Below, one piece after another: positions 32,085 through 41,330 of a stretch of DNA of 64,000 nucleotides (position 1 is the stretch's first letter; every line of letters starts with the position of its first letter). The DNA comes from Gammaproteobacteria bacterium (lineage in GTDB: Bacteria > Pseudomonadota > Gammaproteobacteria > Xanthomonadales > Wenzhouxiangellaceae): positions 62,001-126,000 of the forward strand of contig JAJFKX010000020.1 of assembly GCA_021772985.1 (NCBI GenBank), read 5' to 3'. The position numbers were made by a program, and so were the translations under genes. The notes under the pieces are model-generated. The model did not search any database. It was not told the DNA's origin and saw only the letters and a program-made list of their open reading frames with translations.

Positions 32085-32695
32085 GGGTTTTCAATGATCG
32101 GATAAAAAGCGACCAAGCCACGGCAGTCAATCAGCTCTTTATCAGATTCAGAGGGTGTCAGTTCTTGACAGCTAGTGACCCAATCCAATAATCGCTGACG
32201 TAAATCGATCAATTGCGCTCGGCTGGCTTTAGCGGCGACTTTCAGAATTAGCGGTTCCAGTTCATCCATGACTACCGGTTCAGCTTGTTCTGCAGCGGTT
32301 AACGCATCAATAAACTCTTCTTCGGTTTTACGCAGAAAGCTGCGCAGGGTACTGTGTGCTTCAGCAATATTGTCATTATCCGGTGCGAATAATCGGTGAT
32401 CTATCTCGAAGCGGGCAGCTACAGCTTGCAGATAACGCTCTATAGTGCCTCGTTTGGGCTGTTCCCGGATAGTGGTCAGCAGGCCATGTGCTAACAGGCC
32501 ATCCACATGCCGGTACAGTCTTGGTGCTTTTTCCCCCATTAAATCCGCTACTTGTTTGGTGGTTCTGGGGCGATCAGCAAAATGCTGAAGAATCTTGAGC
32601 TTGAAGGGATCCGCTAATAACTTGGCTGCTGCGAGATTATCAATAATCATCGTGCCGCAAGTCGGTGATGGTCGAGGACTGGTTTTTTTATTCAT
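32081..32695 (-). CDS. ArsR-like winged-helix transcriptional regulator
   Basis: The start is uncertain: ATG codons lie at 32713, 32695 and 32650; I choose 32695 (204 residues). The winged helix at about 16-85 reads LLADPFKLKILQHFADRPRTTKQVADLM and then YRHVDGLLAHGLLTT, followed by an all-helical roughly 110-residue domain (about 95-180) with no Cys metal-site pattern. It is divergent from a CPBP protease across an operator-like palindrome, so it probably represses itself and that gene. The C-terminus overlaps the convergent tspO by four bases. Confidence 0.82.
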   Translation of the reverse strand: MNKKTSPRPSPTCGTMIIDNLAAAKLLADPFKLKILQHFADRPRTTKQVADLMGEKAPRLYRHVDGLLAHGLLTTIREQPKRGTIERYLQAVAARFEIDHRLFAPDNDNIAEAHSTLRSFLRKTEEEFIDALTAAEQAEPVVMDELEPLILKVAAKASRAQLIDLRQRLLDWVTSCQELTPSESDKELIDCRGLVAFYPIIENP

Positions 32696-32719
32696 GTTTT
32701 GTTGACTATTCATAGAATA

Positions 32720-32750
32720 GTGAATAATATTTATTCACGCTAATGTGAAT
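32720..32750. promoter_or_regulatory. Palindromic operator between the ArsR-like gene and CPBP gene
   Basis: GTGAATAATATTTATTCAC (32720-32738) is an inverted repeat with 8-base arms GTGAATAA/TTATTCAC and a 3-base centre, and a further GTGAAT half-site lies at 32745-32750. The palindrome overlaps the 32713 start codon region and ends 21 bases before the CPBP ATG, so an ArsR-like dimer bound here could block both promoters. Inference from geometry. Confidence 0.55.
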
Positions 32751-32770
32751 AATAGCAATAGAGAAATCTT

Positions 32771-33502
32771 ATGCCAATAGTGATAGACCATATTTTCGTT
32801 TTATTGTTTGCAGTTGGCTTTCCGCTGCACGGCTGGTATGCCTACCGGCAGCTTATGCAAGAAGTAGCAGCAGGCCAACCGATTAACCGCGTCGAGAATT
32901 ATCAAAAGAGTATTGTAGCTCAGTGGTTAGTTGCTTTTGCCGGTATAACTATCTGGTTAAGTCAATCTCGGCCATGGTCAACCCTGGGCTTTGACGTGCC
33001 ACATTTAACCGGGCAGTTTTGGATAGCTGCGGCAGCTGTTATCGGCATGATGGGTTACTTCAGTTATACCGCATGGACTGCTGGTGATATTTCCAGTGAG
33101 CAGCAAGCCAGATTGCAGCAGCAGCTGGATAGACATCAATTACAGGCATTGTTACCGGCTAACAAACAACAATTACAGTGGTTTTATGGACTCAGTGTAA
33201 CTGCAGGAATCGTTGAGGAAACCCTTTGGCGAGGGTATTTATTCTGGTATTTGAGTCACCAGGGGCCGACCTGGGTGGCAGCATTAATAGCAATCATTGT
33301 GTTTGGGTTAGGACACATTTATCAGGGCTGGCGTGGAGTAGTGCACACGGCGCTGATGGGCGCGGTACTGCTGGGCCTGTATTGGTTGACCGGTTCGCTG
33401 TGGTTATCGATGATATTGCATGCGGCGGTCGATATATTACAGGGTCGAATGATCTATACCGTGCTGAACAAACTTAAGCCTGATCAGGCGAAAATAGCCT
33501 AG
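32771..33502 (+). CDS. CPBP family intramembrane glutamic endopeptidase
   Basis: A 243-residue multi-pass protein (about six to seven hydrophobic helices). It shows all CPBP/Abi motifs: EETLWRGYLFWYL (EExxxR) near residue 150, FGLGHIYQ (FxxxH) and a final HAAVD; these residues form the glutamic active site of Rce1-like proteases. Bacterial members have roles in bacteriocin maturation or self-immunity, or are orphan. Regulation by the divergent ArsR-like protein is suggested by the shared palindrome. Confidence 0.9.
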   Translation: MPIVIDHIFVLLFAVGFPLHGWYAYRQLMQEVAAGQPINRVENYQKSIVAQWLVAFAGITIWLSQSRPWSTLGFDVPHLTGQFWIAAAAVIGMMGYFSYTAWTAGDISSEQQARLQQQLDRHQLQALLPANKQQLQWFYGLSVTAGIVEETLWRGYLFWYLSHQGPTWVAALIAIIVFGLGHIYQGWRGVVHTALMGAVLLGLYWLTGSLWLSMILHAAVDILQGRMIYTVLNKLKPDQAKIA

Positions 33503-33549
33503 AAATACCCAGGTTAATCAGAGACGCCCAGGTATTGCATAGCTCGAAA

Positions 33550-34209
33550 CTACTTGCCCAACATGCCTTTGGCGGCATTAACCACTGCTTTGGGTTCTGC
33601 GCGTGGCGGAATTTCGAGTCCTTTTTGTACTGCCGGGCGTTGGCCAACACGCTGCATCCAGCTATGCAGGTGTTGCAAGCCGTCGATGCTTACGCCACTC
33701 CAGGCATGGATTTTGACCCATGGGTAAGTGGCAATGTCTGCAATGCTGTATTCACCCGCCAGATAAGCTGCCTGTTGTAAGCGTTTGTCCAATACCTCGT
33801 AGAGTCGCCGGGTTTCGTTCTGGTAACGTTTTATTGCGGCTGGAATGTGCTCAGGAAAATATCGTGTAAACACGTTGGACTGGCCCTGCATCGGGCCAAC
33901 ACCGGACATTTGAAACATCAGCCACTGCATGACCAGGGTGCGGCCTTTGAGATCGCTGGGCATCAAGCGCCCGGTCTTTTCAGCCAGATAAACCAAAATC
34001 GCGCCAGACTCAAACACAGCAAGATCATTGTTGTCATGGTCAATAATTGCTGGAATGCGACCATTCGGATTTAAGGCCATAAAATCAGGTTTTTTCTGAT
34101 CCAGTTCACCCAGGTTCAAATGAGTCACAGAGTAAGGCAGCTGCAACTCTTCCAAAGCAATGGAAATTTTGTGCCCATTCGGAGTGGCTGCGGTGTACAG
34201 TTCAATCAT
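33550..34209 (-). CDS. Glutathione S-transferase (YfcG/Nu-class-like)
   Basis: A 219-residue GST with a thioredoxin-like N-terminal domain ([33 protein letters not shown] with cis-Pro, [15 protein letters not shown]) and an all-helical C-terminal domain. The TPNGHK motif with an Asn after Pro in place of Ser is the YfcG/YghU hallmark; these enzymes have glutathione-disulfide or organic-peroxide reductase activity. It is convergent with the CPBP gene. Confidence 0.92.
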   Translation of the reverse strand: MIELYTAATPNGHKISIALEELQLPYSVTHLNLGELDQKKPDFMALNPNGRIPAIIDHDNNDLAVFESGAILVYLAEKTGRLMPSDLKGRTLVMQWLMFQMSGVGPMQGQSNVFTRYFPEHIPAAIKRYQNETRRLYEVLDKRLQQAAYLAGEYSIADIATYPWVKIHAWSGVSIDGLQHLHSWMQRVGQRPAVQKGLEIPPRAEPKAVVNAAKGMLGK

Positions 34210-34234
34210 GTATGTTCAATCCTTATGCGTATGC

Positions 34235-35518
34235 TTACTGCCGGTAGATTTGGCCGCCTTTCATGACAAAATCAAGCTCGCGCATCAATTCAATGTTGTC
34301 CAGAGGGTTGCCGGGTACCGCAACAATATCAGCATGAAAGCCAGCAGCAATCTGTCCCAGCTTTTGTTCCTGATCCAGCACATCAGCGGCCAGTACTGTA
34401 GCGGCACGTAAAGCCTCGACCGGTGTCATGCCGCCTTCAACCATGTAGACAAATTCCTGGGCATTTTCGCCGTGTGCGGATACGCCGGTATCGGTACCGA
34501 AAGCGATGTTCACGCCGGCCTGGTGCGCTTTGGTAAAAGTTTGCATGATCTGTGGGCCGATGGTGGCAGCCTTGCCACGCACTACTTCCGGAAAATAACC
34601 GTCAATTTTTGCTTTTTCAGCAACAAATTGGCCAGCTGAAATCGTAGGAATATACCAGGTATCGTGGTTGCGCATGGCCGCCATAATTTCAGCGTTCATG
34701 TAGGTGCCGTGTTCGATGGTTTTAACACCGGCCTTAATTGCCCTCAGCATGCCTTCTACGCCGTGAGCATGGGCTGCAACATGCATGCCATAATCATTCG
34801 CCGTGCCGATAATAGCGGCCAGTTCGGCGTCGGTAAATTGCGCATTTTGACCATTGCTGGCCAGACTCAGAACGCCACCTGTAGCAGTAATCTTGATGAC
34901 ATTGGAGCCATCCTTGTAACGCTGGCGAACAGCTTTACGAGCGTCTTCCGGGCTGTTCACAACGCCTTGTTTGGGACCTGGGTCACCAGCCGTATTTGAT
35001 GGATAGCCGTTGGTGGGGTCGCCGTGTCCACCAGTACTGGCGATATTTTTGCCGGCAGCAAAAATTCTGGGCCCGGAAAGCTTTCCCTGAGCTATGGCAT
35101 TTCGTAATGCGATGGTAACCAGATAACTATCACCAAGATCACGTACCGTGGTGAAACCCGCCAACAGGTTTTTACGGGCATTGGCGGCGGTGTTAAAGGC
35201 AAAGTCTGCTTCACTCCAGGTAAAGCGGTGCAAATAAGATGTTGGACTTAATTCATCTGAGAGATGAACGTGCAGATCAATCAAGCCTGGCAAGCAAGTA
35301 TGCTGAGACAGCTCAATGGTGTTATCCGAGTTGGGGTTAGCTTCTAAAACACTGTCAATGGTGCCGTCAGTCACCGTCACGTAACGGTTTTCCAGCAGCC
35401 GGCCTCGCTGTGCATCAAATAGCTGACCACAAAGCAGGGTGGTCGTTTCAGCGTTGGCTGACACACAGATAATGCCTAACAGCGCGATAGTGATTTTGTG
35501 AATATGAAATAAGTGCAT
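34235..35518 (-). CDS. Secreted amidohydrolase, imidazolonepropionase-like
   Basis: The start at 35518 has AGGAA just upstream and opens with a signal peptide (HIHKITIALLGIICVSANAE), giving 427 residues; the longer frame to 35617 lacks sense. The barrel bears HxH in LIDLHVHLSD, NVIKITATGG for a carbamylated Lys, HVAAHAHG and IEHGTY histidines, and the final Asp in AFGTDTG. It belongs to the same family as the secreted amidohydrolase at 9315 but is a distant paralogue. Probably a periplasmic dipeptidase/lactonase-like hydrolase. Confidence 0.9.
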   Translation of the reverse strand: MHLFHIHKITIALLGIICVSANAETTTLLCGQLFDAQRGRLLENRYVTVTDGTIDSVLEANPNSDNTIELSQHTCLPGLIDLHVHLSDELSPTSYLHRFTWSEADFAFNTAANARKNLLAGFTTVRDLGDSYLVTIALRNAIAQGKLSGPRIFAAGKNIASTGGHGDPTNGYPSNTAGDPGPKQGVVNSPEDARKAVRQRYKDGSNVIKITATGGVLSLASNGQNAQFTDAELAAIIGTANDYGMHVAAHAHGVEGMLRAIKAGVKTIEHGTYMNAEIMAAMRNHDTWYIPTISAGQFVAEKAKIDGYFPEVVRGKAATIGPQIMQTFTKAHQAGVNIAFGTDTGVSAHGENAQEFVYMVEGGMTPVEALRAATVLAADVLDQEQKLGQIAAGFHADIVAVPGNPLDNIELMRELDFVMKGGQIYRQ

Positions 35519-35696
35519 GGGTGTTCCTGAATACCAAACAGCGAACCCGAAACATGTTCTGATTTCGCTGGTAAATGAAAATTTATCTGATAACAATTCT
35601 TTCCGCAGAATTGACAATGATTAACCGCTGGTAAGCGAATGTTTTGCCCAGCTCATTGGCCAATGATACGGCGCAAATAGACCTTGAGCATATGGC

Positions 35697-37001
35697 TTAA
35701 CCCATACCAATTAACTGACACAAGCGACCAGTCAAAATGGCCAGATAATTGCCGATGGCGTAACCAATCAGCGCCATCAGTATCGAAGCGGGTACCAGCG
35801 ATTCGCGGTGATGTGCAGCCACTACGGGCGCGGAAGCCGCTCCGCCTATATTAGCGGCTGAGGCGATTGCCAGCGTATGTACATCGACCCGGAAAATTCT
35901 GGCTCCGGCCAAAATGAACACACCGTGGATAAAAATCCATATATAAGCTGCAAATACAAACCAGCCAAGTTCGCTTAAATTGCTTTCGCTGAGGTTGGCA
36001 TGTGCGCCTACGCTGGCTACAAATACATAAATGATCGCCATTGCAATCGGTTGACTGCCTGGCAAATTCCGGGCACGGGTGGCTGATAACAGCAATGAAA
36101 TACTGGTCACCAGTAAGATAACCCAGGTGCTTTCTGTAATGACCGGTTGGCCCCCCAGCGTGACTGCCGGCAGGATGGCTCCCAGCGCTACACTTACCCA
36201 GGTGACGGTCAGTGACAAGATCGCCAGATACAACAGTTGCCGCATACTCGGCGCTGTATCTTCTTTGTTATGAGCGATGGCAGCTTTTTCCATCTGCTCA
36301 ATACGATCAGGTGAAACCTTGGCCCAACGGTTGAAACGGTCGGCGAATTCACGTGAGCCAAGCAGGATGGGTAGCCAGATGATATAGACCAGATTATCGG
36401 CAACAGCAGCCATGGTCATATGCGTGGTCTCGCCTTCCAAAGCCACCCAGGCTGCATTCATATTACCGGTGCCACCAATCCAGCTACCGCTCAAAGTACC
36501 GAATGCCGGCCAGGTGGAAGGGTCCAGCTTGCCGAGTTTGGTAACAATGAGATATGCAACGACAGCACCAACAACCACACCGGCGCTGCCTATCAGCATC
36601 ACGAAGACACCTTTACCCATGATACGTATGGCGCCGATGACATCGACTTTAAGCAGCATCAGGGCTATAAACAAGGGCAAGCCATAAGCACGCAAGCCAT
36701 CATAGGCGCCACTGGAAAAAGGGATGATCCCGGTATTGCTCAGCAGGATAGGGGTTGCGTAAATCCATAACAACGGTGGCAGATAGTTAAAGATTTTCCA
36801 TTCGGTAACTTGTTCCAGCCAAAAGTAAAATGCTGCAATCGCTACCAATACCGTCATTACACCCAGCGGGCTGGTGATATTCAGCTGCCAGCCACTGGTT
36901 GAGTTAAGTATGACCAAGCTGATGCCAATCAGGAGCAAAGCCCCGATGGCGATGATTCCAGTACTGGAGTTGCCCGCTAAACGCATGTTATTGGTATTCA
37001 T
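35697..37001 (-). CDS. DUF819 family multi-pass membrane protein
   Basis: A 434-residue protein with about ten to eleven transmembrane helices. Family landmarks are GSWIGGTGNMNAAW in the middle and a second glycine-rich IASAANIGGAASAPVVAA near the end, repeated half-barrels as in carriers with inverted repeats. DUF819 proteins are thought to be transporters of unknown substrate. No operon partner with a telling function is adjacent; the AmpE-like gene lies 49 bases upstream on the same strand. Confidence 0.88.
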   Translation of the reverse strand: MNTNNMRLAGNSSTGIIAIGALLLIGISLVILNSTSGWQLNITSPLGVMTVLVAIAAFYFWLEQVTEWKIFNYLPPLLWIYATPILLSNTGIIPFSSGAYDGLRAYGLPLFIALMLLKVDVIGAIRIMGKGVFVMLIGSAGVVVGAVVAYLIVTKLGKLDPSTWPAFGTLSGSWIGGTGNMNAAWVALEGETTHMTMAAVADNLVYIIWLPILLGSREFADRFNRWAKVSPDRIEQMEKAAIAHNKEDTAPSMRQLLYLAILSLTVTWVSVALGAILPAVTLGGQPVITESTWVILLVTSISLLLSATRARNLPGSQPIAMAIIYVFVASVGAHANLSESNLSELGWFVFAAYIWIFIHGVFILAGARIFRVDVHTLAIASAANIGGAASAPVVAAHHRESLVPASILMALIGYAIGNYLAILTGRLCQLIGMG

Positions 37002-37050
37002 AAGTCTCCCAAACTGTTCAGCGGATTAGCTGCAGGCTTGTTACATGATG

Positions 37051-37932
37051 CTATGCCAGCCAGCCAGCCAGCAGCATAACTGCTAATAAAGTCAGCCACA
37101 CCGCCAGTACCCGCCAAAGTAAATCCATGGCTAATTGCACAGGTCCCATGCGGCCGGTAAGTTGGTCAGCAAAACCATCCCGGGCGGCGTATCCACCCAT
37201 GACGGCCACTACCGCAGCAGTCAACATGAAACCGTGGTCGCCGGAGAGAATACCATGACCTTGGGTTTTATGATGTTTTCGCCAACTTGCAAATACTGTA
37301 TCGAAATCAGCTGCGACTGCCAAAGCCAAAGTCATTAACTGGGCGACAGGCCACTCTAACAATTGCTGCAACCGTCTCAACCATTCACGTTGCTGTTCAT
37401 TAATGGGCTGTTTGGTGCGCGCCAGCCAGGCGCATAGACGGTAACCTGCAGCACCGAAAACACCCAATACAGCGAACCAGAAAATCACTGCAAACCAGCG
37501 AGTCAAACCTTCTCTGAAAACTGCTCGAATCAGCTGTTCACAACGGGCATCGGATGCTTCCAGCAGGGGTTCGCGCAACAATGGACGAACAGCATCCTGT
37601 AATTCATCATCATTACCTGCTGCTACCACCTGCTTTATGTCGGTATCCAGATCACGAGGTCCAATGCAATAAATCATTACGATCACGCTGAACAGGAAGT
37701 AGAAGAAAAAACCCATTGTGCTCATGACCAGATATGCCAGCAGTGCCAGAATCAGCATTGGCAACAACAGCAATACAGCTGCACCGATTGCAGCATACCC
37801 GCCTTCCAGTTTTTTCAGTAGCGGTGCCAGCAAGTGCAACAATGGAGGCAGCCATTCAGAACGACGGATAATACCCACGCCTTTAACAAAATGATTGACT
37901 GCCAGTGCGATCAGGATGGCAATAATGGTCAT
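37051..37932 (-). CDS. AmpE-like regulatory signalling protein
   Basis: A 293-residue inner-membrane protein: MTIIAILIALAVNHFV at the N-terminus, two early helices and two to three late ones, and a soluble middle (about 95-145) with GPRDLDTDIKQVVAAGNDDELQDA. AmpE is an accessory sensor protein encoded beside AmpD in enterics and related to CobD/CbiB. No ampD is present in the window, so a link to beta-lactamase induction is not supported here. Confidence 0.82.
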   Translation of the reverse strand: MTIIAILIALAVNHFVKGVGIIRRSEWLPPLLHLLAPLLKKLEGGYAAIGAAVLLLLPMLILALLAYLVMSTMGFFFYFLFSVIVMIYCIGPRDLDTDIKQVVAAGNDDELQDAVRPLLREPLLEASDARCEQLIRAVFREGLTRWFAVIFWFAVLGVFGAAGYRLCAWLARTKQPINEQQREWLRRLQQLLEWPVAQLMTLALAVAADFDTVFASWRKHHKTQGHGILSGDHGFMLTAAVVAVMGGYAARDGFADQLTGRMGPVQLAMDLLWRVLAVWLTLLAVMLLAGWLA

Positions 37933-38029
37933 AAATTACCTCGTGGTTGTGACGGGTGTTGCATGCGTTGGTTTGTTTGAGAACATCGTAGCATTTGCAG
38001 ACGACCCTGAAATCGGCCGGAGGTCATGT

Positions 38030-38971
38030 TTATCTGTGCGCATGGGATACCTTCAAGCTGTTTAATGCTTCACCTGTTTGCTGGTGATACCAGTCAGCCA
38101 ACAGCTGCCAGGATATGGATAATTGATAAGGCAGGCGCAATCGGTCATCGCTGACAGCTGCCTGAATTTCATCAGCACTCCACCAGCAGGCATGCTCAAG
38201 CTCCTCACCTATGGTGATCGCAGGGTTGCTTGCTGAAGCAGTAAAACCGAGCATGATCGAGGCTGGAAAAGGCCAAGGCTGGGAAGAGTGATAGTGCACC
38301 AGATCCAAACTGACGCCAGCTTCCTCCATCACTTCTCGATGGACAGCATCTTCCAGGCTTTCTGCGGGCTCGACAAAACCGGCAAGGCAGGAATAACGTT
38401 TTTCAGGCCAGTTGGCCTGACGTCCCAGCAGGCACTTGTCCTGATGGGTTACCAATACGATCATGGCTGGATCGAGACGCGGGAAAGTCTGGTGGCTGCA
38501 ATCTGAAGCACTGCACCGTAATCGATGGCCGGCAGCCATGGTTAGGTTTGGTTGGCCACAGACACCACAGAAGCGATGGTTTGCCTGCCACTGATGTACC
38601 GCCAGTGCATAAGCACACAGGCCGGCCAGCTCAGTATCAAATAGACTGGCTGCCTGACGAAGGTTGATTAGTTTACCGGCATCATTTAAAAGCTGGTGTT
38701 GAGCAGGTAATTCGATTGAAAAATAACTTTGGCTATTTGAGGTGCCCAAAAAAACCGGTGATTGATCTGCATCCGGGTTACCTTCCAACAGCAATGGCTG
38801 ATGCGGATTACTTGGACTCAGCAGGCAGCAACCGCGGTGTACTGCCAAAAATTTTGTTTGTTTTGAACTCAGCTGCCGCTTCAGCCATTCCGTATTTTCA
38901 CGAAATTCGGCTGCGCGATCCAACAGTAGAGCTGCGAAAGTATTGCGGGCCGAGCGTTGGTAATGATCCAT
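38030..38971 (-). CDS. nudC: NADH pyrophosphatase / RNA decapping hydrolase NudC
   Basis: A 313-residue NudC. An N-terminal regulatory domain is followed by a zinc ribbon (CGVCGQ and CSASDC), the Nudix box GFVEPAESLEDAVHREVMEE with catalytic glutamates, and the NudC-specific SQPWPFP motif that recognises NAD. The enzyme cleaves NADH to NMNH and AMP and removes 5'-NAD caps from RNA. It lies 98 bases upstream of the AmpE-like gene on the same strand and 36 bases downstream of erpA. Confidence 0.94.
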   Translation of the reverse strand: MDHYQRSARNTFAALLLDRAAEFRENTEWLKRQLSSKQTKFLAVHRGCCLLSPSNPHQPLLLEGNPDADQSPVFLGTSNSQSYFSIELPAQHQLLNDAGKLINLRQAASLFDTELAGLCAYALAVHQWQANHRFCGVCGQPNLTMAAGHRLRCSASDCSHQTFPRLDPAMIVLVTHQDKCLLGRQANWPEKRYSCLAGFVEPAESLEDAVHREVMEEAGVSLDLVHYHSSQPWPFPASIMLGFTASASNPAITIGEELEHACWWSADEIQAAVSDDRLRLPYQLSISWQLLADWYHQQTGEALNSLKVSHAHR

Positions 38972-39007
38972 CAGTTTTTATAGCAGCACGCGTTGAAAGT
39001 GCTGCTA

Positions 39008-39361
39008 TCAGATTGAAAATGATGAGCCGCAACCACAGGTTGTGCTGGCGTTGGGGTTATCGATCACAAACTGTGCTCCTTGCAGGCTTTCAGTGTAATC
39101 CACGGTTGCGCCGGTCAGATACATGACACTCAGTGGGTCGACCAGCAAAGTCATACCGTCACGTTCAACCTTGATGTCGTCGTTGTTAACCGATTCGTCA
39201 AAACTGAAACCATATTGAAAACCGGAGCAACCCCCGCCGGAAATATACACCCGCAGATGCAATGCCGGATTGCCTTCATCCAGAATTAATTCCTGCGCCT
39301 TGCGAGCAGCCGCAGCTGTAAAGTTAAGCGCGTCGTTCATTGTTTCAGGTGTTGTATTCAT
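39008..39361 (-). CDS. erpA: Iron-sulfur cluster insertion protein ErpA
   Basis: A 117-residue A-type carrier with cysteine ligands in [12 protein letters not shown] (Cys45) and the C-terminal CGCGSSFSI (Cys109 and Cys111). It receives Fe-S clusters and inserts them in targets such as IspG/IspH. The opening [18 protein letters not shown] matches ErpA. nudC follows at 36 bases. Confidence 0.95.
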   Translation of the reverse strand: MNTTPETMNDALNFTAAAARKAQELILDEGNPALHLRVYISGGGCSGFQYGFSFDESVNNDDIKVERDGMTLLVDPLSVMYLTGATVDYTESLQGAQFVIDNPNASTTCGCGSSFSI

Positions 39362-39615
39362 TTCCAGTGATGTTGGTATTGGATGGAAATACTATGCTGG
39401 CGATTATAACCGGTTACAAGGTTTATAGTTGCAGGATATTGTGAATAACTGGGTTGTTGAAGCTGAGTAACCCCCGATTTAATCAGGCAGGGCATATTTC
39501 GGGTAACAATCCGGCCGTATCAGGTTCAATCCGAGCTTCCCTGAATTAAGGGTTTATCGTAAGTAATAAAGGTGAATTGTTGGTGGGAGGGCAACTAAAT
39601 AAAACTGCGGGTCAC
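39362..39615. other. Non-coding stretch upstream of erpA
   Basis: Together with the segments listed next, about 518 bases (39362-39879) lack a protein gene. The part nearest erpA is AT-rich and can hold its promoter on the minus strand; I see no open frame of note and no clear repeat. Confidence 0.4.
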
Positions 39616-39639
39616 AAAAAAAAGCGGCCGAAGCCGCTT
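39616..39639 (-). terminator. Intrinsic terminator
   Basis: Read on the minus strand, AAGCGGC-TTCG-GCCGCTT forms a seven-base stem with a UUCG tetraloop, followed by at least six more T. A textbook Rho-independent terminator for transcription coming from the RRM gene or from the candidate small RNA. Confidence 0.85.
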
Positions 39640-39703
39640 AGCAATGTAGACATGCGTTCTTCTTCTTATTGCTTCAACTCTGTTTAGTCAATCCCCGAAT
39701 GTC
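39616..39703 (-). ncRNA. Candidate small RNA with its own promoter and terminator
   Basis: On the minus strand a promoter-like TTGCCA (39739-39734), 18-base spacer and TAAAAT (39715-39710) is followed by about 88 bases ending in a strong hairpin plus T-run (39639-39616). The unit contains no coding frame, carries purine-rich AAGAAGAAGAACGC that could face an mRNA, and lies downstream of the RRM gene. It could alternatively be the 3' end of that gene's mRNA. I do not recognise the family. Confidence 0.5.
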
Positions 39704-39709
39704 GGCACG

Positions 39710-39739
39710 ATTTTACCTGAAAACAGTGGTTATTGGCAA
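39710..39739 (-). promoter_or_regulatory. Sigma-70-like promoter ahead of the candidate small RNA
   Basis: TTGCCA, 18 bases, TAAAAT on the minus strand; start of transcription expected near 39703. One mismatch to the -35 consensus and two to the -10 consensus. A CAGG precedes the -10. Confidence 0.5.
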
Positions 39740-39879
39740 ATTGAAATTGCCGCCGGGTTCGTTAATAGGCAACAGATAAGCTCGCGGCAACACCTCCAGG
39801 CATTAGCCTGAGTTTCGTACGAAAAGCCGCCGCTATAGCCCCGCCCGGCAGTCAGTGCTGCCAGGTGTTTTGGGCTTGG

Positions 39880-40143
39880 TTAATTACGCTGCGGACGTTC
39901 TTCGCGTGGTCGTGCTTCGTTAACTTTCAGAGCACGTCCACCCATATCCTGCCCATCCAGGGCATCAATCGCAGCTTGCCCCGCTGCGCTATCCGACATT
40001 TCAACAAAGCCGAAGCCTTTGCTGCGACCGGACATTCTATCCATGATGATTTTGGCACTGCTGACTTCGCCGTGCGGGCTAAACATCTCTGCGAGTTCCT
40101 CATCACTGGTACTATAGGGCAGGTTGCCGATGTAAATGTTCAT
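39880..40143 (-). CDS. RRM-domain RNA-binding protein
   Basis: An 87-residue single RRM protein. RNP2 (IYIGNL, residues 3-8) and RNP1 (KGFGFVEM) with their aromatic residues are intact, and a short Arg/Glu-rich tail (ARPREERPQRN) follows. Bacterial RRM proteins of this type resemble cyanobacterial Rbp and gammaproteobacterial cold-inducible proteins; they bind RNA and may help it at low temperature. A long 5' region (40144-40451) is shared with lgt. Confidence 0.9.
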   Translation of the reverse strand: MNIYIGNLPYSTSDEELAEMFSPHGEVSSAKIIMDRMSGRSKGFGFVEMSDSAAGQAAIDALDGQDMGGRALKVNEARPREERPQRN

Positions 40144-40451
40144 AATGACTCCGTGGAAATAATAAAAATGACAATCAAAGCTGTCTGCTCACATATGCAG
40201 ATTAGGTGTTCGCAATCGAAAAGAGAGAGATGTACTGGTCGTGACATGCTGAGAAGATCAAGCCGGTTCAACGCGGAAAATAGCATTGTTCAGGGTTTGA
40301 ATTGTGCTGTGGCTGATGCCTTACTACTGTTAACCCAAGGCTAGTATACTCCAGATATAAGCACTCGTGCAGATTTGAAGAAGAAAACATTGAAAAGACC
40401 TTTTTTACAAGAACCGGCTAACGGTTCATCACCTGAGCATTTGTCACAATC
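40144..40451. other. Divergent non-coding spacer between the RRM gene and lgt
   Basis: About 308 bases with no gene. A -10-like TATACT (40345-40350) is a candidate for lgt, and AT-rich sequence next to the RRM start could hold its promoter with a long leader. No riboswitch motif was recognised. Confidence 0.35.
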
Positions 40452-41330
40452 ATGAACGAATACCCATTGCTGGTTAACTTTGATCCAGTGGCGATCCAAC
40501 TTGGGCCGTTAAATATTCACTGGTATGGCCTGATGTACCTGTTGGCATTTGCAGCGTTTTGGACACTGGCCAGCCATCGTGCAGGGTTAGGTAAAGCACC
40601 ATTGAACCGGGAGCAGGTTGGTGACTTCCTGTTTTACGGCATATTGGGGGTGATTCTGGGTGGTCGTTTCGGTTACATGCTGGTATACGGCACTGATGAG
40701 CTACTCAGTGACCCGTTAAGCCTGTTCAAAATATGGCAAGGCGGCATGTCATTTCATGGTGGCCTGGCAGGCGTGGCAGTGGCTGCTTTATTGTTTGCAC
40801 GCCGAGTGGGTTGTCGGTTTTTTGATTTAACCGATTTCATCATTCCGATGGTGCCGCTGTGCCTGATGTTTGGCAGAATTGGCAATTTTATTGGTGGCGA
40901 GCTGTGGGGGCGAACCACAGATGTTGCCTGGGGCATGTTGTTTCCCCGCTCGCTGGCAGGTATTGATCCAGGCAGTACAGCGTTTATGCAAGCTTATATA
41001 CAAGGTGCTTACAATGATCAGGCCCGGCATCCGTCGCAGTTGTATCAGGCGGGTTTGGAAGGTTTGTTGTTGTTTGTTTTATTGTTTTGGTATTCACGCA
41101 AACCACGGCCACGGATGGCTGTATCAGGCTGGTTTTTAATCGGTTATGCAATCTTTCGTTCATTTTCCGAGTTCTTTCGAGAGCCGGATGAGCAGCTGGG
41201 TTTTTTAGCATCTGAATGGTTGACGATGGGTATGTTGTTGTGCGTACCAATGTTTATATTTGGCATGGTATTGGTTATCCTGTCGCGCAATAACAAAGCC
41301 AATAATTCGGAAAAGGAAGACCATGCATAA
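40452..41330 (+). CDS. lgt: Prolipoprotein diacylglyceryl transferase
   Basis: A 292-residue integral membrane enzyme with seven helices, which moves diacylglycerol from phosphatidylglycerol to the lipobox cysteine of prolipoproteins. It shows [13 protein letters not shown] at the start, [11 protein letters not shown] with the essential His, and [14 protein letters not shown] with the conserved Asn-Gly-Glu-Arg patch. A charged cytoplasmic tail closes the protein. thyA begins eight bases before its stop, so the pair is coupled. Confidence 0.95.
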   Translation: MNEYPLLVNFDPVAIQLGPLNIHWYGLMYLLAFAAFWTLASHRAGLGKAPLNREQVGDFLFYGILGVILGGRFGYMLVYGTDELLSDPLSLFKIWQGGMSFHGGLAGVAVAALLFARRVGCRFFDLTDFIIPMVPLCLMFGRIGNFIGGELWGRTTDVAWGMLFPRSLAGIDPGSTAFMQAYIQGAYNDQARHPSQLYQAGLEGLLLFVLLFWYSRKPRPRMAVSGWFLIGYAIFRSFSEFFREPDEQLGFLASEWLTMGMLLCVPMFIFGMVLVILSRNNKANNSEKEDHA

